DNA of 45,289 nt from UBA1189 sp045612925. Its GTDB lineage: Bacteria; Bacteroidota; Bacteroidia; Bacteroidales; Bacteroidaceae. The notes under the pieces were generated by a model. That model ran no database searches. It worked only from the letters and a program-made list of their open reading frames with translations, and was not told where the DNA came from. Location: contig JAZKZX010000053.1 of NCBI GenBank assembly GCA_045612925.1, positions 1 through 45,289 on the forward strand. Direction: 5' to 3'. Shown here one piece after another: positions 1-7,060 of the stretch (positions are counted from its first letter, which is position 1; every line of letters starts with the position of its first letter). A program made the translations under genes and the position numbers.

Positions 1-200
1 GACATCTTACGTACAGTAAAACGCTTGTTGTAGCCGTGGCCTGAAATCTTGATTACTACACCGCGGTAGAGCTGAACACGCTCTTTGTTACCCTCGACAA
101 TACGATACGCTACTGTTACGGTGTCACCAGCCTTGAATGAAGGAACCTGACCCTCTTTGCCAGTAGCAAATGCTTCTTCAGCAATTTTAATTAAATCCAT
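1..200 (-). CDS. rplS: 50S ribosomal protein L19 (5' part, runs off window)
   Basis: The reverse strand from ATG at 200 gives MDLIKIAEEAFATGKEG followed by PSFKAGDTVTVAYRIVEGNKE and then QLYRGVVIKISGHG, which is the N-terminal half of L19, a protein at the 30S-50S interface. About 66 of roughly 115-120 residues lie in the window; the stop is beyond base 1. The start is fixed by the conserved N-terminus, and a strong promoter on the same strand lies about 90 bp upstream. Identification is by recognition of the family sequence. Confidence 0.95.
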   Translation of the reverse strand, partial: MDLIKIAEEAFATGKEGQVPSFKAGDTVTVAYRIVEGNKERVQLYRGVVIKISGHGYNKRFTVRKM

Positions 201-287
201 TGTTTTAAAATAATTAAATTGTTATATCGTCCCAACGCAACATATCAAGTTACTCTTCCTATGACAGCGATTGCGCGAAAGCGGGTG

Positions 288-319
288 CAAAATTAGTGCA
301 AGTTGAGCGAAAAAACAAA
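288..319 (-). promoter_or_regulatory. rplS promoter, ribosomal-protein type
   Basis: On the minus strand there is -33 TTTG (316-319), a 20-bp spacer reading TTTTTTCGCTCAACTTGCAC, and -7 TAATTTTG (288-295). Spacing and boxes match the Bacteroidota primary-sigma consensus. The spacer text is nearly the same as in the rpsO and rplY promoters of this window. Apart from this and the manC promoter, I see no gene in 201-635; a 95-codon minus frame there runs through the promoter and is not credible. Confidence 0.8.
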
Positions 320-601
320 TATAAATGAAAGAAAGTGAGGCTAAGATTGGTTTTTCCTGACTTGTGAGGTAGGATTTGCTTTTTTGAGATATAGCCTGCT
401 TCTAAACAACAGTTGGTGCGTTCAAGCGAAAATAATTCGAGAAACAGACTGTATTCAAGTAATGATACTGATTCAAGATGGCAGTAATTACGATATGCTT
501 TGTCGATAGAGAATGAAGCGAGGCTTTGGTCAAATAATCTCATCATTGCCTAAAATATCTAAAAAACGTATACAGATGTGAGGCATGTAAAGGAAAAGAA
601 T

Positions 602-609
602 TATATTTG
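602..609 (+). promoter_or_regulatory. manC -7 box
   Basis: TATATTTG fits the Bacteroidota -7 consensus TAnnTTTG. It lies 26 bp before the manC start codon, leaving a short untranslated leader. Confidence 0.6.
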
Positions 610-635
610 CACTGAAGAACAGAAAATCTATCACC

Positions 636-1724
636 ATGGGTATGAATGAGAACAATTATTGTGTCATCATGGCGGGCGGCACGGGAAGTCGTCTGTGGCC
701 GCAGAGTAGGGTGGCGCATCCGAAACAGTTTATCGACCTCTTTGGTATGGGACATACATTGTTGCAGATGACTTATGAACGATTTGCACGCATTATCCCA
801 AAGGAGAATATTATCGTATCGACCCACTCTGATTATTCTGAACTTGTGCGTATGCAGTTGCCAGAACTTCCTGCAGACCAGATACTGCATGAGCCGGCGC
901 ACAAAGGAACAGCACCGAGCATGGCCTTTGCGGCATATCATATACGTACACTCAATCCTCAAGCTAACATCGTGATGGCTCCTGCCGACCAGATGATATT
1001 TAATGAGGCTCAATTCATTGATGACATGCATCGAGCATTGGACTATGCTGCCACACGTAACTGTTTGCTTACGGTGGGTATACGTCCCACGCATCCTGAG
1101 ACCCGTTATGGATATATACAGGTTGAGGGTGAGGGCGGTGACGGATTTGGCAAAGTGAAGACTTTCACTGAGAAACCCGAATTAGAGTTTGCGCGCATAT
1201 TCATGGAGAGTGGCGAATTCTTTTGGAACACGGGTCTCTTCGTATGGAATGTGAATGCAATCATTCGTGCTATGGCTGAGTTGCTACCTGAGATGAATGT
1301 TCGGTTGGGTGAAATTTTTAGTGAGGAGCCCAATCGCGACAGGCGTCGCGCAGCACTATACGAGTGTTACGAGTCGTTCCCCAATATATCGGTGGATTAT
1401 GCAGTCATAGAGCGTGCCTCGAATGTGTATATGCAAATAGGTACTTTCGGTTGGGCTGACATGGGACGATGGGACGATGTGTACCGCTACTCGGGAAAGG
1501 ATGGCGAAGGCAATGTGGTGCAGAGCGGGAAGGTGGAATTCTATAATAGCCGCGACAACTTGGTGTCTGCAGCGGCAGATAAGGTGGTAGTGCTGCAAGA
1601 TCTTGAAGGATATCTGGTGAGCGACACCGATGAGGTGCTTGTGATCTGCAAAAAAGATGAGGATGATGACTTCAAGAAATTTCGCACAAAAGTCTTGCTC
1701 AAGCATGGGGAGAGGTATATGTAG
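636..1724 (+). CDS. manC: mannose-1-phosphate guanylyltransferase
   Basis: Makes GDP-mannose from mannose 1-phosphate and GTP, a precursor of mannose- and fucose-containing surface glycans. The N-terminus carries the nucleotidyltransferase signature GGTGSRLWPQSRVAHPKQF at about residues 14-32, and the mid region has FTEKPE and a GTFGWADMGRWDDVY stretch typical of the family. At 362 aa it has the guanylyltransferase domain only, without the C-terminal mannose-6-phosphate isomerase cupin of the bifunctional enzymes. A second ATG two codons downstream (642) could also serve as start. It appears to be transcribed alone from the TATATTTG promoter. Family assignment is confident; substrate specificity is by family. 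Confidence 0.93.
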   Translation: MGMNENNYCVIMAGGTGSRLWPQSRVAHPKQFIDLFGMGHTLLQMTYERFARIIPKENIIVSTHSDYSELVRMQLPELPADQILHEPAHKGTAPSMAFAAYHIRTLNPQANIVMAPADQMIFNEAQFIDDMHRALDYAATRNCLLTVGIRPTHPETRYGYIQVEGEGGDGFGKVKTFTEKPELEFARIFMESGEFFWNTGLFVWNVNAIIRAMAELLPEMNVRLGEIFSEEPNRDRRRAALYECYESFPNISVDYAVIERASNVYMQIGTFGWADMGRWDDVYRYSGKDGEGNVVQSGKVEFYNSRDNLVSAAADKVVVLQDLEGYLVSDTDEVLVICKKDEDDDFKKFRTKVLLKHGERYM

Positions 1725-1826
1725 CGAAGTAATTCTTGTGCCTTCTGTTATTGGTTGTTAGTTAGAGGTTGTTTCTTGGAGATAAAAGTTTTTTGCTTTT
1801 TATCGTGCTATTTCAAAAAAGATTCC

Positions 1827-1834
1827 TATCTTTG
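1827..1834 (+). promoter_or_regulatory. promoter of greA leader RNA
   Basis: TATCTTTG matches the Bacteroidota -7 box exactly. It sits 140 bp before the greA start and only about 20 bp before a strong terminator-like hairpin, so the transcript begins at about 1840. Confidence 0.7.
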
Positions 1835-1853
1835 CACTCACATAGATGACCTG

Positions 1854-1892
1854 AAGGGTTCCGACATGACAAGAGTGTCGGGATTCTTTTTT
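1854..1892 (+). terminator. intrinsic terminator inside the greA leader
   Basis: A long hairpin: the core arms CCGACA (1861-1866) and TGTCGG (1876-1881) extend outward through further Watson-Crick and G-U pairs to about 1854 and 1888, giving a stem of 12-14 bp with a 9-nt loop. A run of six T follows directly (1887-1892). It lies between the leader promoter and greA on the same strand, so it must either be read through or end a roughly 50-nt RNA. manC, 130 bp upstream, has no other obvious terminator, so it may also serve manC. Confidence 0.75.
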
Positions 1893-1973
1893 GTTTAGTT
1901 TAAAACGAGGATGGGTTTTCTGTTGTTGACTGTAGAAAAGAATTAAAACAAATAATTAAAGAAGAGAAAGACT

Positions 1974-2441
1974 ATGGCTTATATGTCACAAGAGGGCTAC
2001 GACCAATTGTTAGCCGAACTGAAGAGATTGGAGAGCGTAGAGCGTCCCGAGATTTCGCGCCAGATTGCTGAAGCACGCGATAAGGGCGACCTTTCGGAGA
2101 ATGCAGAGTATGATGCGGCGAAGGAAGCTCAGGGCATGCTGGAGATGAAGATTAACCAACTGAAGTTGACCATCAGCGAGGCGCGCATTATTGATACCAG
2201 CAAACTGAAAACTGATACAGTGCAGGTGCTCACTAAGGTAGAACTGAAGAACGTAAAGACAGGCATGAAGATGTGCTATGCCATCGTGCCTGAAAGTGAG
2301 GCTAACCTCAAGGCTGGTAAGATATCTGTAAATACTCCCATAGCGCAGGGCTTGCTCGGTAAGAAACCTGGCGATGTGGCTGACATCAAGACTCCTGGCG
2401 GCATGATTAGCCTCGAGGTGCTGAGCATCAGCATTGCGTGA
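1974..2441 (+). CDS. greA: transcription elongation factor GreA
   Basis: GreA enters the secondary channel of RNA polymerase and stimulates cleavage of backtracked RNA. The protein is 155 aa, the usual length. The N-terminal coiled coil carries the diagnostic acidic tip RDKGDLSENAEYDAAKE (about residues 35-51), whose Asp/Glu pair positions the second catalytic Mg2+ in this family. The C-terminal FKBP-like domain ends in GQ/GLLGKKPGDVADIKTPGG. The start is preceded by an AT-rich leader with AAAGAAGAGAAAGACT. The 5' leader carries its own promoter and terminator, suggesting transcription attenuation. Confidence 0.96.
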   Translation: MAYMSQEGYDQLLAELKRLESVERPEISRQIAEARDKGDLSENAEYDAAKEAQGMLEMKINQLKLTISEARIIDTSKLKTDTVQVLTKVELKNVKTGMKMCYAIVPESEANLKAGKISVNTPIAQGLLGKKPGDVADIKTPGGMISLEVLSISIA

Positions 2442-2536
2442 GGTGTCTGAAGTTTATGAGTAAAGAGTGGACTATGACCCCCCTTTTGAAGTTTATAGTT
2501 CATCTTAATTTTAATTTTAAGAGTTTTCAAAAAACT

Positions 2537-2929
2537 ATGGCGAGCATATTCAGCAGAATCGTAGCAGGTGAGATCCCTTGCTACAAGGTGGCAGAGAATG
2601 ACAGATACTTTGCTTTTCTCGATATAAATCCTATGGTGAAAGGGCACACACTTGTGATACCCAAGCGTGAGGTCGACTATATCTTCGACCTTGAAGATGA
2701 TGAGTTGACAGAACTGCATCTCTTTGCTAAACAAGTGGCAACGGCGCTGAAGGCTGCGTTTCCTTGTCAGCGTATAGGTGTGGCAGTGTTGGGAATGGAA
2801 GTTCCTCACACGCACATTCATCTTATTCCTCTTCAGAAAGAGAGTGACATGCTCTTTAATAACCCCAAGTTGTCATTTACTCCTGAAGAGTTTGCTGAGA
2901 TAGCTGCCAAGATACGCGAACAGCTATAA
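2537..2929 (+). CDS. HIT family nucleotide-binding protein (HINT-like)
   Basis: A 130-aa histidine-triad protein. The triad HTHIHLIP (H91, H93, H95) and the upstream GHTLVIPKREV segment mark the HINT/protein-kinase-C-interacting branch, whose members hydrolyse nucleoside phosphoramidates. The frame is open from 2438, but the conserved N-terminus MASIFSRIVAGEIPCYKV begins at ATG 2537; the 33 residues before it are not family-like and overlap the end of greA by 4 bp. It lies between greA and lipoate ligase on one strand, probably in one transcript. Physiological substrate unknown. Confidence 0.9.
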   Translation: MASIFSRIVAGEIPCYKVAENDRYFAFLDINPMVKGHTLVIPKREVDYIFDLEDDELTELHLFAKQVATALKAAFPCQRIGVAVLGMEVPHTHIHLIPLQKESDMLFNNPKLSFTPEEFAEIAAKIREQL

Positions 2930-2959
2930 ACGATTTCTTATACATACGAAGGATTCATC

Positions 2960-3946
2960 ATGCGCTACATTCGTAACACCAGTACCGATGTGTACTACAA
3001 TATGGCGTTTGATGAATATGCTTTGGAACACCTGCCGCTCGATGAGCCACTATTTTTTCTTTGGCAAAATCGGGCGGCAGTTATCATTGGTATCAATCAA
3101 GATCCCCATATCGAAGTCGATATGGATTATCTCAATCAACATGACGTCGTTTTGGCGCGTCGTATCACGGGGGGAGGGGCTGTATTTCACGATCTGGGTA
3201 ATTTGAACTATACAATTGTGGGTCGTAGTGCAGATATTGAACGCGACTATCCAGGGTATGCGCGACATATGATGTTGGCACTGCAGGCATTGGGCGTACC
3301 TGCTGAACTTTCGGGGCGCAATGATATCTTGGTTGATGGGCTCAAGGTGTCGGGGTATGCCAAGCGTGTGTACAAAGACCGGCTTATGGTGCATGGTACC
3401 CTCATGTATGATGTGGACATGGAGCATCTTGTTCGTTCTCTCACGCCAACTGCAGACAAGTTAGCCAGCAAGGGGATAGCCTCGGTTAGAAGTCGTGTAG
3501 CCAACCTCAAGAACTACTTGCCTGATATTGCTAATGTGAGAGAGTTGGCTCAAGCATTGGAGTGTAATCTTTCGCGCCAATATCGGGACAAGGAATATCT
3601 GCTTTCCGCGGCTCAGCGTGAAGCTATCAGTGTGATTGCCAAAACAAAGTTTGCTACTCCAAGGTGGATTTATGGTCGATCGCCCAGTAGTAATGTAGTT
3701 TATTCGCGACACCTACCTTGCGGAAAAGTAGAGATATGCTTGTGTGTCAAGAGGGGGTGTATTGATAGCATTCATGTTGGAGGTGACTTTATAGGAAACT
3801 TGCCAGTAACAGGGGTTGAACAACTCCTCCATGGATGTCTCTATGAGCGTCAAGCACTATTGGACCGACTCAAGGATATTGACATACAAGAGTTCTTCGA
3901 TAATACTCCTGTTGAAGCGTTCGTTAATCTATTATTCAATTTGTGA
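2960..3946 (+). CDS. lplA: lipoate-protein ligase A
   Basis: Activates lipoate with ATP and attaches it to lysines of E2 or GcvH proteins. The 328-aa product contains the family landmarks NMAFDEYALEHL near the N-terminus, LWQNRAAVIIGINQD, the glycine-rich ARRITGGGAVFHDLGNLNYT (about residues 69-88) and a DGLKVSGYAKRV segment supplying the catalytic lysine region. Full-length enzymes carry a C-terminal accessory domain, and residues from about 245 fit that. It starts 30 bp after the HIT gene and ends 7 bp before the CPBP protease start, so these are probably co-transcribed. Confidence 0.92.
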   Translation: MRYIRNTSTDVYYNMAFDEYALEHLPLDEPLFFLWQNRAAVIIGINQDPHIEVDMDYLNQHDVVLARRITGGGAVFHDLGNLNYTIVGRSADIERDYPGYARHMMLALQALGVPAELSGRNDILVDGLKVSGYAKRVYKDRLMVHGTLMYDVDMEHLVRSLTPTADKLASKGIASVRSRVANLKNYLPDIANVRELAQALECNLSRQYRDKEYLLSAAQREAISVIAKTKFATPRWIYGRSPSSNVVYSRHLPCGKVEICLCVKRGCIDSIHVGGDFIGNLPVTGVEQLLHGCLYERQALLDRLKDIDIQEFFDNTPVEAFVNLLFNL

Positions 3947-3953
3947 TCTTCCT

Positions 3954-4724
3954 ATGTTGGTGCACATACTCGTCGTTGTAAAACTGGTTTTCTACTATTT
4001 TGCCTATCAATTGGTATTTGGCTTGATTGGTGAGGGTGTGTCATCTCTGTGTGCATGTATAGATGATATTACAGCTACCTCGCTGGCTATGATGGCATCT
4101 ACTATTGCGATGTCATGGCATCTGATTCACTTTGGTTATGTTCGTTTTGTTGAGGATAAATATAGGGAAATTAGTTTGTCTATGATGGGGGTGTCGGTTG
4201 TCTTTGTGTTCTCGGCTATTTATGTGCTCAACCTGCTCATTGAGCAAGCAGGTATCCCCAATACTTTGGAGAAGGTCTTTCTCGAGATGAGTCGCAATCC
4301 CTTTGGTGTACTCTCTATTGCCTTTATGGGGCCGATACTTGAAGAGATGCTTTTTCGTGGTGCTCTACAGGGTTATCTGCAAGCAATATGTAGGATTCCA
4401 TGGGTGGCTATCGTCGTATCGTCACTCGTCTTTGGTGTCGTTCATATGAATCCTGCGCAGATCCCTTTCGCTTTTCTTCTTGGTATGATGTTTGGGTGGC
4501 TCTATTATCGCACGGGTAGCTTGCTGCCCGGCATTGTGGGGCATGTGCTCAATAATGTCGTGGCTACTATCAATATGAATCTGTATGGCAATACTCCTAT
4601 TGAAGATTTTGTGGGCAATCCAGCTGCAATGTGGATGGGAGTGATAGTGGCTGCTATTATCTGTTATCTTACTATTGTGTGGTTAAATAAGAATCTGCCG
4701 AAGTTTGTGGGGAAAAATAAATAA
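3954..4724 (+). CDS. CPBP-family intramembrane metalloprotease
   Basis: A 256-aa multi-span membrane protein of the CAAX-protease/bacteriocin-processing (Abi) family. The three conserved motifs are visible: EEMLFRG (E130, E131, R135), FGVVHMNP and GHVLNNV, which carry the glutamates and histidines of the putative metal site. Hydrophobic stretches cover most of the chain. The frame is open from 3816, but that start would lie inside lplA; ATG 3954, 8 bp after the lplA stop, opens directly into a hydrophobic segment and is preferred. Bacterial members process peptides or act in bacteriocin immunity; the substrate here is unknown. Confidence 0.85.
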   Translation: MLVHILVVVKLVFYYFAYQLVFGLIGEGVSSLCACIDDITATSLAMMASTIAMSWHLIHFGYVRFVEDKYREISLSMMGVSVVFVFSAIYVLNLLIEQAGIPNTLEKVFLEMSRNPFGVLSIAFMGPILEEMLFRGALQGYLQAICRIPWVAIVVSSLVFGVVHMNPAQIPFAFLLGMMFGWLYYRTGSLLPGIVGHVLNNVVATINMNLYGNTPIEDFVGNPAAMWMGVIVAAIICYLTIVWLNKNLPKFVGKNK

Positions 4725-4843
4725 ATTTGTCTTTTTCGCTTGGTTCGCACCAACTTTAGTCAACTTCTGCTTCTTAAGTCTGGCTAAACTTCTGAAAATC
4801 GTAAATAAATTTGCTTTTTCGCTTGGTTTGCACTAACTTTGCA
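4718..4843 (+). promoter_or_regulatory. rpsO promoter with an upstream decayed duplicate
   Basis: The working copy is -33 TTTG (4810-4813), the 20-bp spacer CTTTTTCGCTTGGTTTGCAC, and -7 TAACTTTG (4834-4841). An imperfect copy of the same module occupies about 4720-4759, with the -7 box decayed to CAACTTTA. The two copies are about 83 bp apart and the upstream one overlaps the end of the CPBP gene. Confidence 0.75.
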
Positions 4844-4884
4844 GCCGCAAATGCGAAAAGTATCAATTTTTAATTATTAAACCT

Positions 4885-5154
4885 ATGTATTTAAACGCTG
4901 AAAAAAAGCAAGAAATCTTTGGACAGTACGGAAAGTCTAACACTGACACTGGTTCACCCGAAGCTCAGGTGGCATTGTTTTCATACCGTATTTCCCACTT
5001 GACGGAGCACTTGAAAAAGAACCGTAAAGATTATAGTACAGCAAGAGCATTGACAAAGTTGGTTGGTAAGCGTCGTGCACTCCTTGACTACTTGAAGGAT
5101 CGTGACATCGAGCGTTACCGCGCTATCGTTAAGGCTCTCGGATTGCGTAAGTAA
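4885..5154 (+). CDS. rpsO: 30S ribosomal protein S15
   Basis: An 89-aa primary 16S rRNA-binding protein of the 30S platform. The sequence shows the family pattern FGQYGKSNTDTGSPEAQVAL, TEHLKKNRKDYSTARAL and LVGKRRALLDYLKDRD. Length is the family norm. It is monocistronic: a strong promoter about 45 bp upstream and an intrinsic terminator 20 bp downstream. Confidence 0.98.
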   Translation: MYLNAEKKQEIFGQYGKSNTDTGSPEAQVALFSYRISHLTEHLKKNRKDYSTARALTKLVGKRRALLDYLKDRDIERYRAIVKALGLRK

Positions 5155-5174
5155 TCCTCTACTTACAAGAAGGG

Positions 5175-5204
5175 AAAAGGCTACATCGAAAGATGTGGCC
5201 TTTT
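5175..5204 (+). terminator. rpsO intrinsic terminator
   Basis: Arms AAAAGGCTACATC and GATGTGGCCTTTT flank a GAAA tetraloop (5188-5191), ending in a T-tract. It lies 20 bp after the rpsO stop. The A-run on the left arm means it could also act on the opposite strand for gldH. Confidence 0.85.
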
Positions 5205-5229
5205 ATTGTTGGGTCATAACAAGTTTTGG

Positions 5230-5760
5230 TTACCAGTCAACTCTCCATATAGGCTCTCCAGGCTTGCGCGTCGGTGCACCGATGAGGATGCCCACCTTAT
5301 GAATACCTAGGAGTAAGGGTTGGTCAAGTTGTTGAGTGAGGGTTATGGTCGTGGGGAGCGTGTCGCAAAGGGTGATATTGTCTACGGGTAAAGTGTAGTC
5401 GCAGCGAAGTCCTATGCCACTTTTGGCTTGGCAATTGTCAAGCTGATAGCTGCGAAGCTCATGGTAGAGCAAACAAGTGTCTTGTCTAATGGTAATATCG
5501 AGAGCAATATTATTATATTTGTAGGCTTGGGTGTGGAGGAGTAGGGATATGCCGCTCTTGCATCCATTTGGTGTGGTGGTATTATTTTTTACCAAAGGGG
5601 TAATGGTGTAGGTGAGCGTGTCTGTATGTGCCCATCCGCAGTGATTGACTGAAGCAAAAACAAGATGCTTTGTATCGGCCATGCAGCCATACAAAACAAC
5701 TTGTAGTATCGTCACGCATAGGGTGAGGCACAATGTCCTTGTTCTACTCTTGCCTTTCAT
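5230..5760 (-). CDS. gldH: GldH-type gliding-motility lipoprotein
   Basis: A 176-aa protein with an N-terminal hydrophobic segment and lipobox LYGC, so Cys26 would be the lipidated residue. Its size, placement after the PSP1/RicT-like gene, and the pattern of short beta-strands (the W-containing HTDTLTYTI segment, LRCDYTLPVDN, LLGIHKVGILI) fit GldH. In Flavobacterium, GldH is needed for gliding together with the type IX secretion machinery, but orthologs persist in non-gliding Bacteroidales, where the role is unclear. The start overlaps the end of the upstream gene by 17 bp, indicating coupled expression. Divergent sequence makes this call less than certain. Confidence 0.7.
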   Translation of the reverse strand: MKGKSRTRTLCLTLCVTILQVVLYGCMADTKHLVFASVNHCGWAHTDTLTYTITPLVKNNTTTPNGCKSGISLLLHTQAYKYNNIALDITIRQDTCLLYHELRSYQLDNCQAKSGIGLRCDYTLPVDNITLCDTLPTTITLTQQLDQPLLLGIHKVGILIGAPTRKPGEPIWRVDW

Positions 5761-6898
5761 TATTGTCTAAAAGACGGCGGTGCTCTCTATTGTGATTGTT
5801 CCCACCATTGCGGCCTGCGGGCTTTTTCTTCTTTTTCTTCTTCTTGGCCGAGTCGAAGCGGGTTACACTATCCTGGTCAAGTAAATCTACTCGCTGAGGA
5901 GTATCAATGTGTCCGTCTTCGTGCAGAGACTCGGGTTTCACTCCTTTCTTATTGAGGTTTATGATATCGAAGGCACGGCGTGTGCTGATAGTAATGAGAT
6001 TAGCGGCAAAGTTCTTGTCGGTAGAGTAGGTGACCTCGTGCTTGAGAATATCGGACTTGAAGTGGTAGTAGGTGTTATCCAAAGTTTCGAGTGTGATGTC
6101 TCGTGCAGGGAATCGCTTGCTTGCCTCCACATACACATCTACCTCGTAGTTCATGCAGCACTTGAGTTTGGCGCATTGTCCAGCGAGCTTTTGTGGGTTC
6201 ATGGAGATGTCTTGAAAGCGTGCTGCGCTGGTTGATACGGAGGTGAAGCTGGTAAGCCAGGTGGCACAACAGAGCTCGCGACCACAAGGACCGATACCGC
6301 CTATGCGACCAGCTTCTTGGCGTGCGCCAATCTGCTTCATTTCAATGCGCACTTTAAATACATCGGCAAGAACTTTGATGAGTTGACGGAAATCGACACG
6401 CCCATCGGCAATATAGTAGAAGATCGCCTTGTTCCCATCGCCTTGATACTCTACATCGCCAATCTTCATGTCTAATCCAAGTTCTTTGGCAATTTGACGT
6501 GAGCGTATCATGGTGTCCTGTTCCTTGGCTTTGGCCTCGTAGTATTTTTCCATGTCTACCTCGCGCGCTTTGCGGTATACACGGCGTACTTCTGCATCGC
6601 TCTTGATGCGAGCTTTCTTCATTTGTAACAATACAAGGCTTCCCGTAAGTGTGACCACTCCGATGTCGTGTCCAGGACTGGCCTCTACAGCCACGATGTC
6701 GTCTTTCTGAAGGGCAATCTTGTTGCTGTTGAGGTAGTACCCCTTACGTGTGTTTTTAAATTGTACCTCCACGAAGTCGGTCTCGCTGATATTGCCAGGC
6801 ACATCAACTAGCCAATCGAATACATTGAGTTTCTTATCCTGTCGGCCGCATCCCTTGGCGCAAAGCCCGTCACAGCCGTTGATTCTATTGTCGTTCAT
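5744..6898 (-). CDS. ricT: PSP1/RicT-like protein
   Basis: The product contains the PSP1 C-terminal domain: IGGIGPCGRELCCATWL and QCAKLKCCMNYEVDVY carry the conserved cysteines, and DGRVDFRQLIKVLADVF is also typical. In Bacillus the RicT (YaaT) protein works with RicA and RicF as an Fe-S complex affecting RNase Y and phosphorelay; in Bacteroidota the role is unproven. I chose ATG 6898 (MNDNRINGCDGLCAKGCG) because the open frame upstream to 6940 would begin at the transcription start of the TACCTTTG promoter. The tail has seven consecutive lysines and then a low-complexity Asn/Arg end. RNase Y itself is encoded elsewhere in this window. Confidence 0.85.
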   Translation of the reverse strand: MNDNRINGCDGLCAKGCGRQDKKLNVFDWLVDVPGNISETDFVEVQFKNTRKGYYLNSNKIALQKDDIVAVEASPGHDIGVVTLTGSLVLLQMKKARIKSDAEVRRVYRKAREVDMEKYYEAKAKEQDTMIRSRQIAKELGLDMKIGDVEYQGDGNKAIFYYIADGRVDFRQLIKVLADVFKVRIEMKQIGARQEAGRIGGIGPCGRELCCATWLTSFTSVSTSAARFQDISMNPQKLAGQCAKLKCCMNYEVDVYVEASKRFPARDITLETLDNTYYHFKSDILKHEVTYSTDKNFAANLITISTRRAFDIINLNKKGVKPESLHEDGHIDTPQRVDLLDQDSVTRFDSAKKKKKKKKPAGRNGGNNHNREHRRLLDNNERQE

Positions 6899-6947
6899 AT
6901 ATGCTATGCTTATGTGAGGTATCTGTGCAAGCAACCCCATCTTGGCA

Positions 6948-6955
6948 CAAAGGTA
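6948..6955 (-). promoter_or_regulatory. promoter for ricT-gldH
   Basis: TACCTTTG on the minus strand. The transcript would begin near 6941, leaving a leader of about 40 nt before the ATG at 6898. Confidence 0.65.
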
Positions 6956-7033
6956 TAACTTTTTTGCGAATGAGCCAAAAGGAGACAGATTTAATTATTT
7001 TGCTCCAAATTTCTCTATTCCCCAAATTTTGTG

Positions 7034-7041
7034 TAATTTTG
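7034..7041 (+). promoter_or_regulatory. -7 box for the DPP IV-like gene
   Basis: TAATTTTG fits the consensus and lies 19 bp before the ATG at 7061. A clear -33 TTTG at the right distance is not evident. Confidence 0.5.
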
Positions 7042-7060
7042 TGTAAAAATATATCACACA

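Noticed and set aside
259..546. 95-codon minus-strand frame between rplS and manC
   Set aside because: It crosses the rplS promoter and has no recognisable product.
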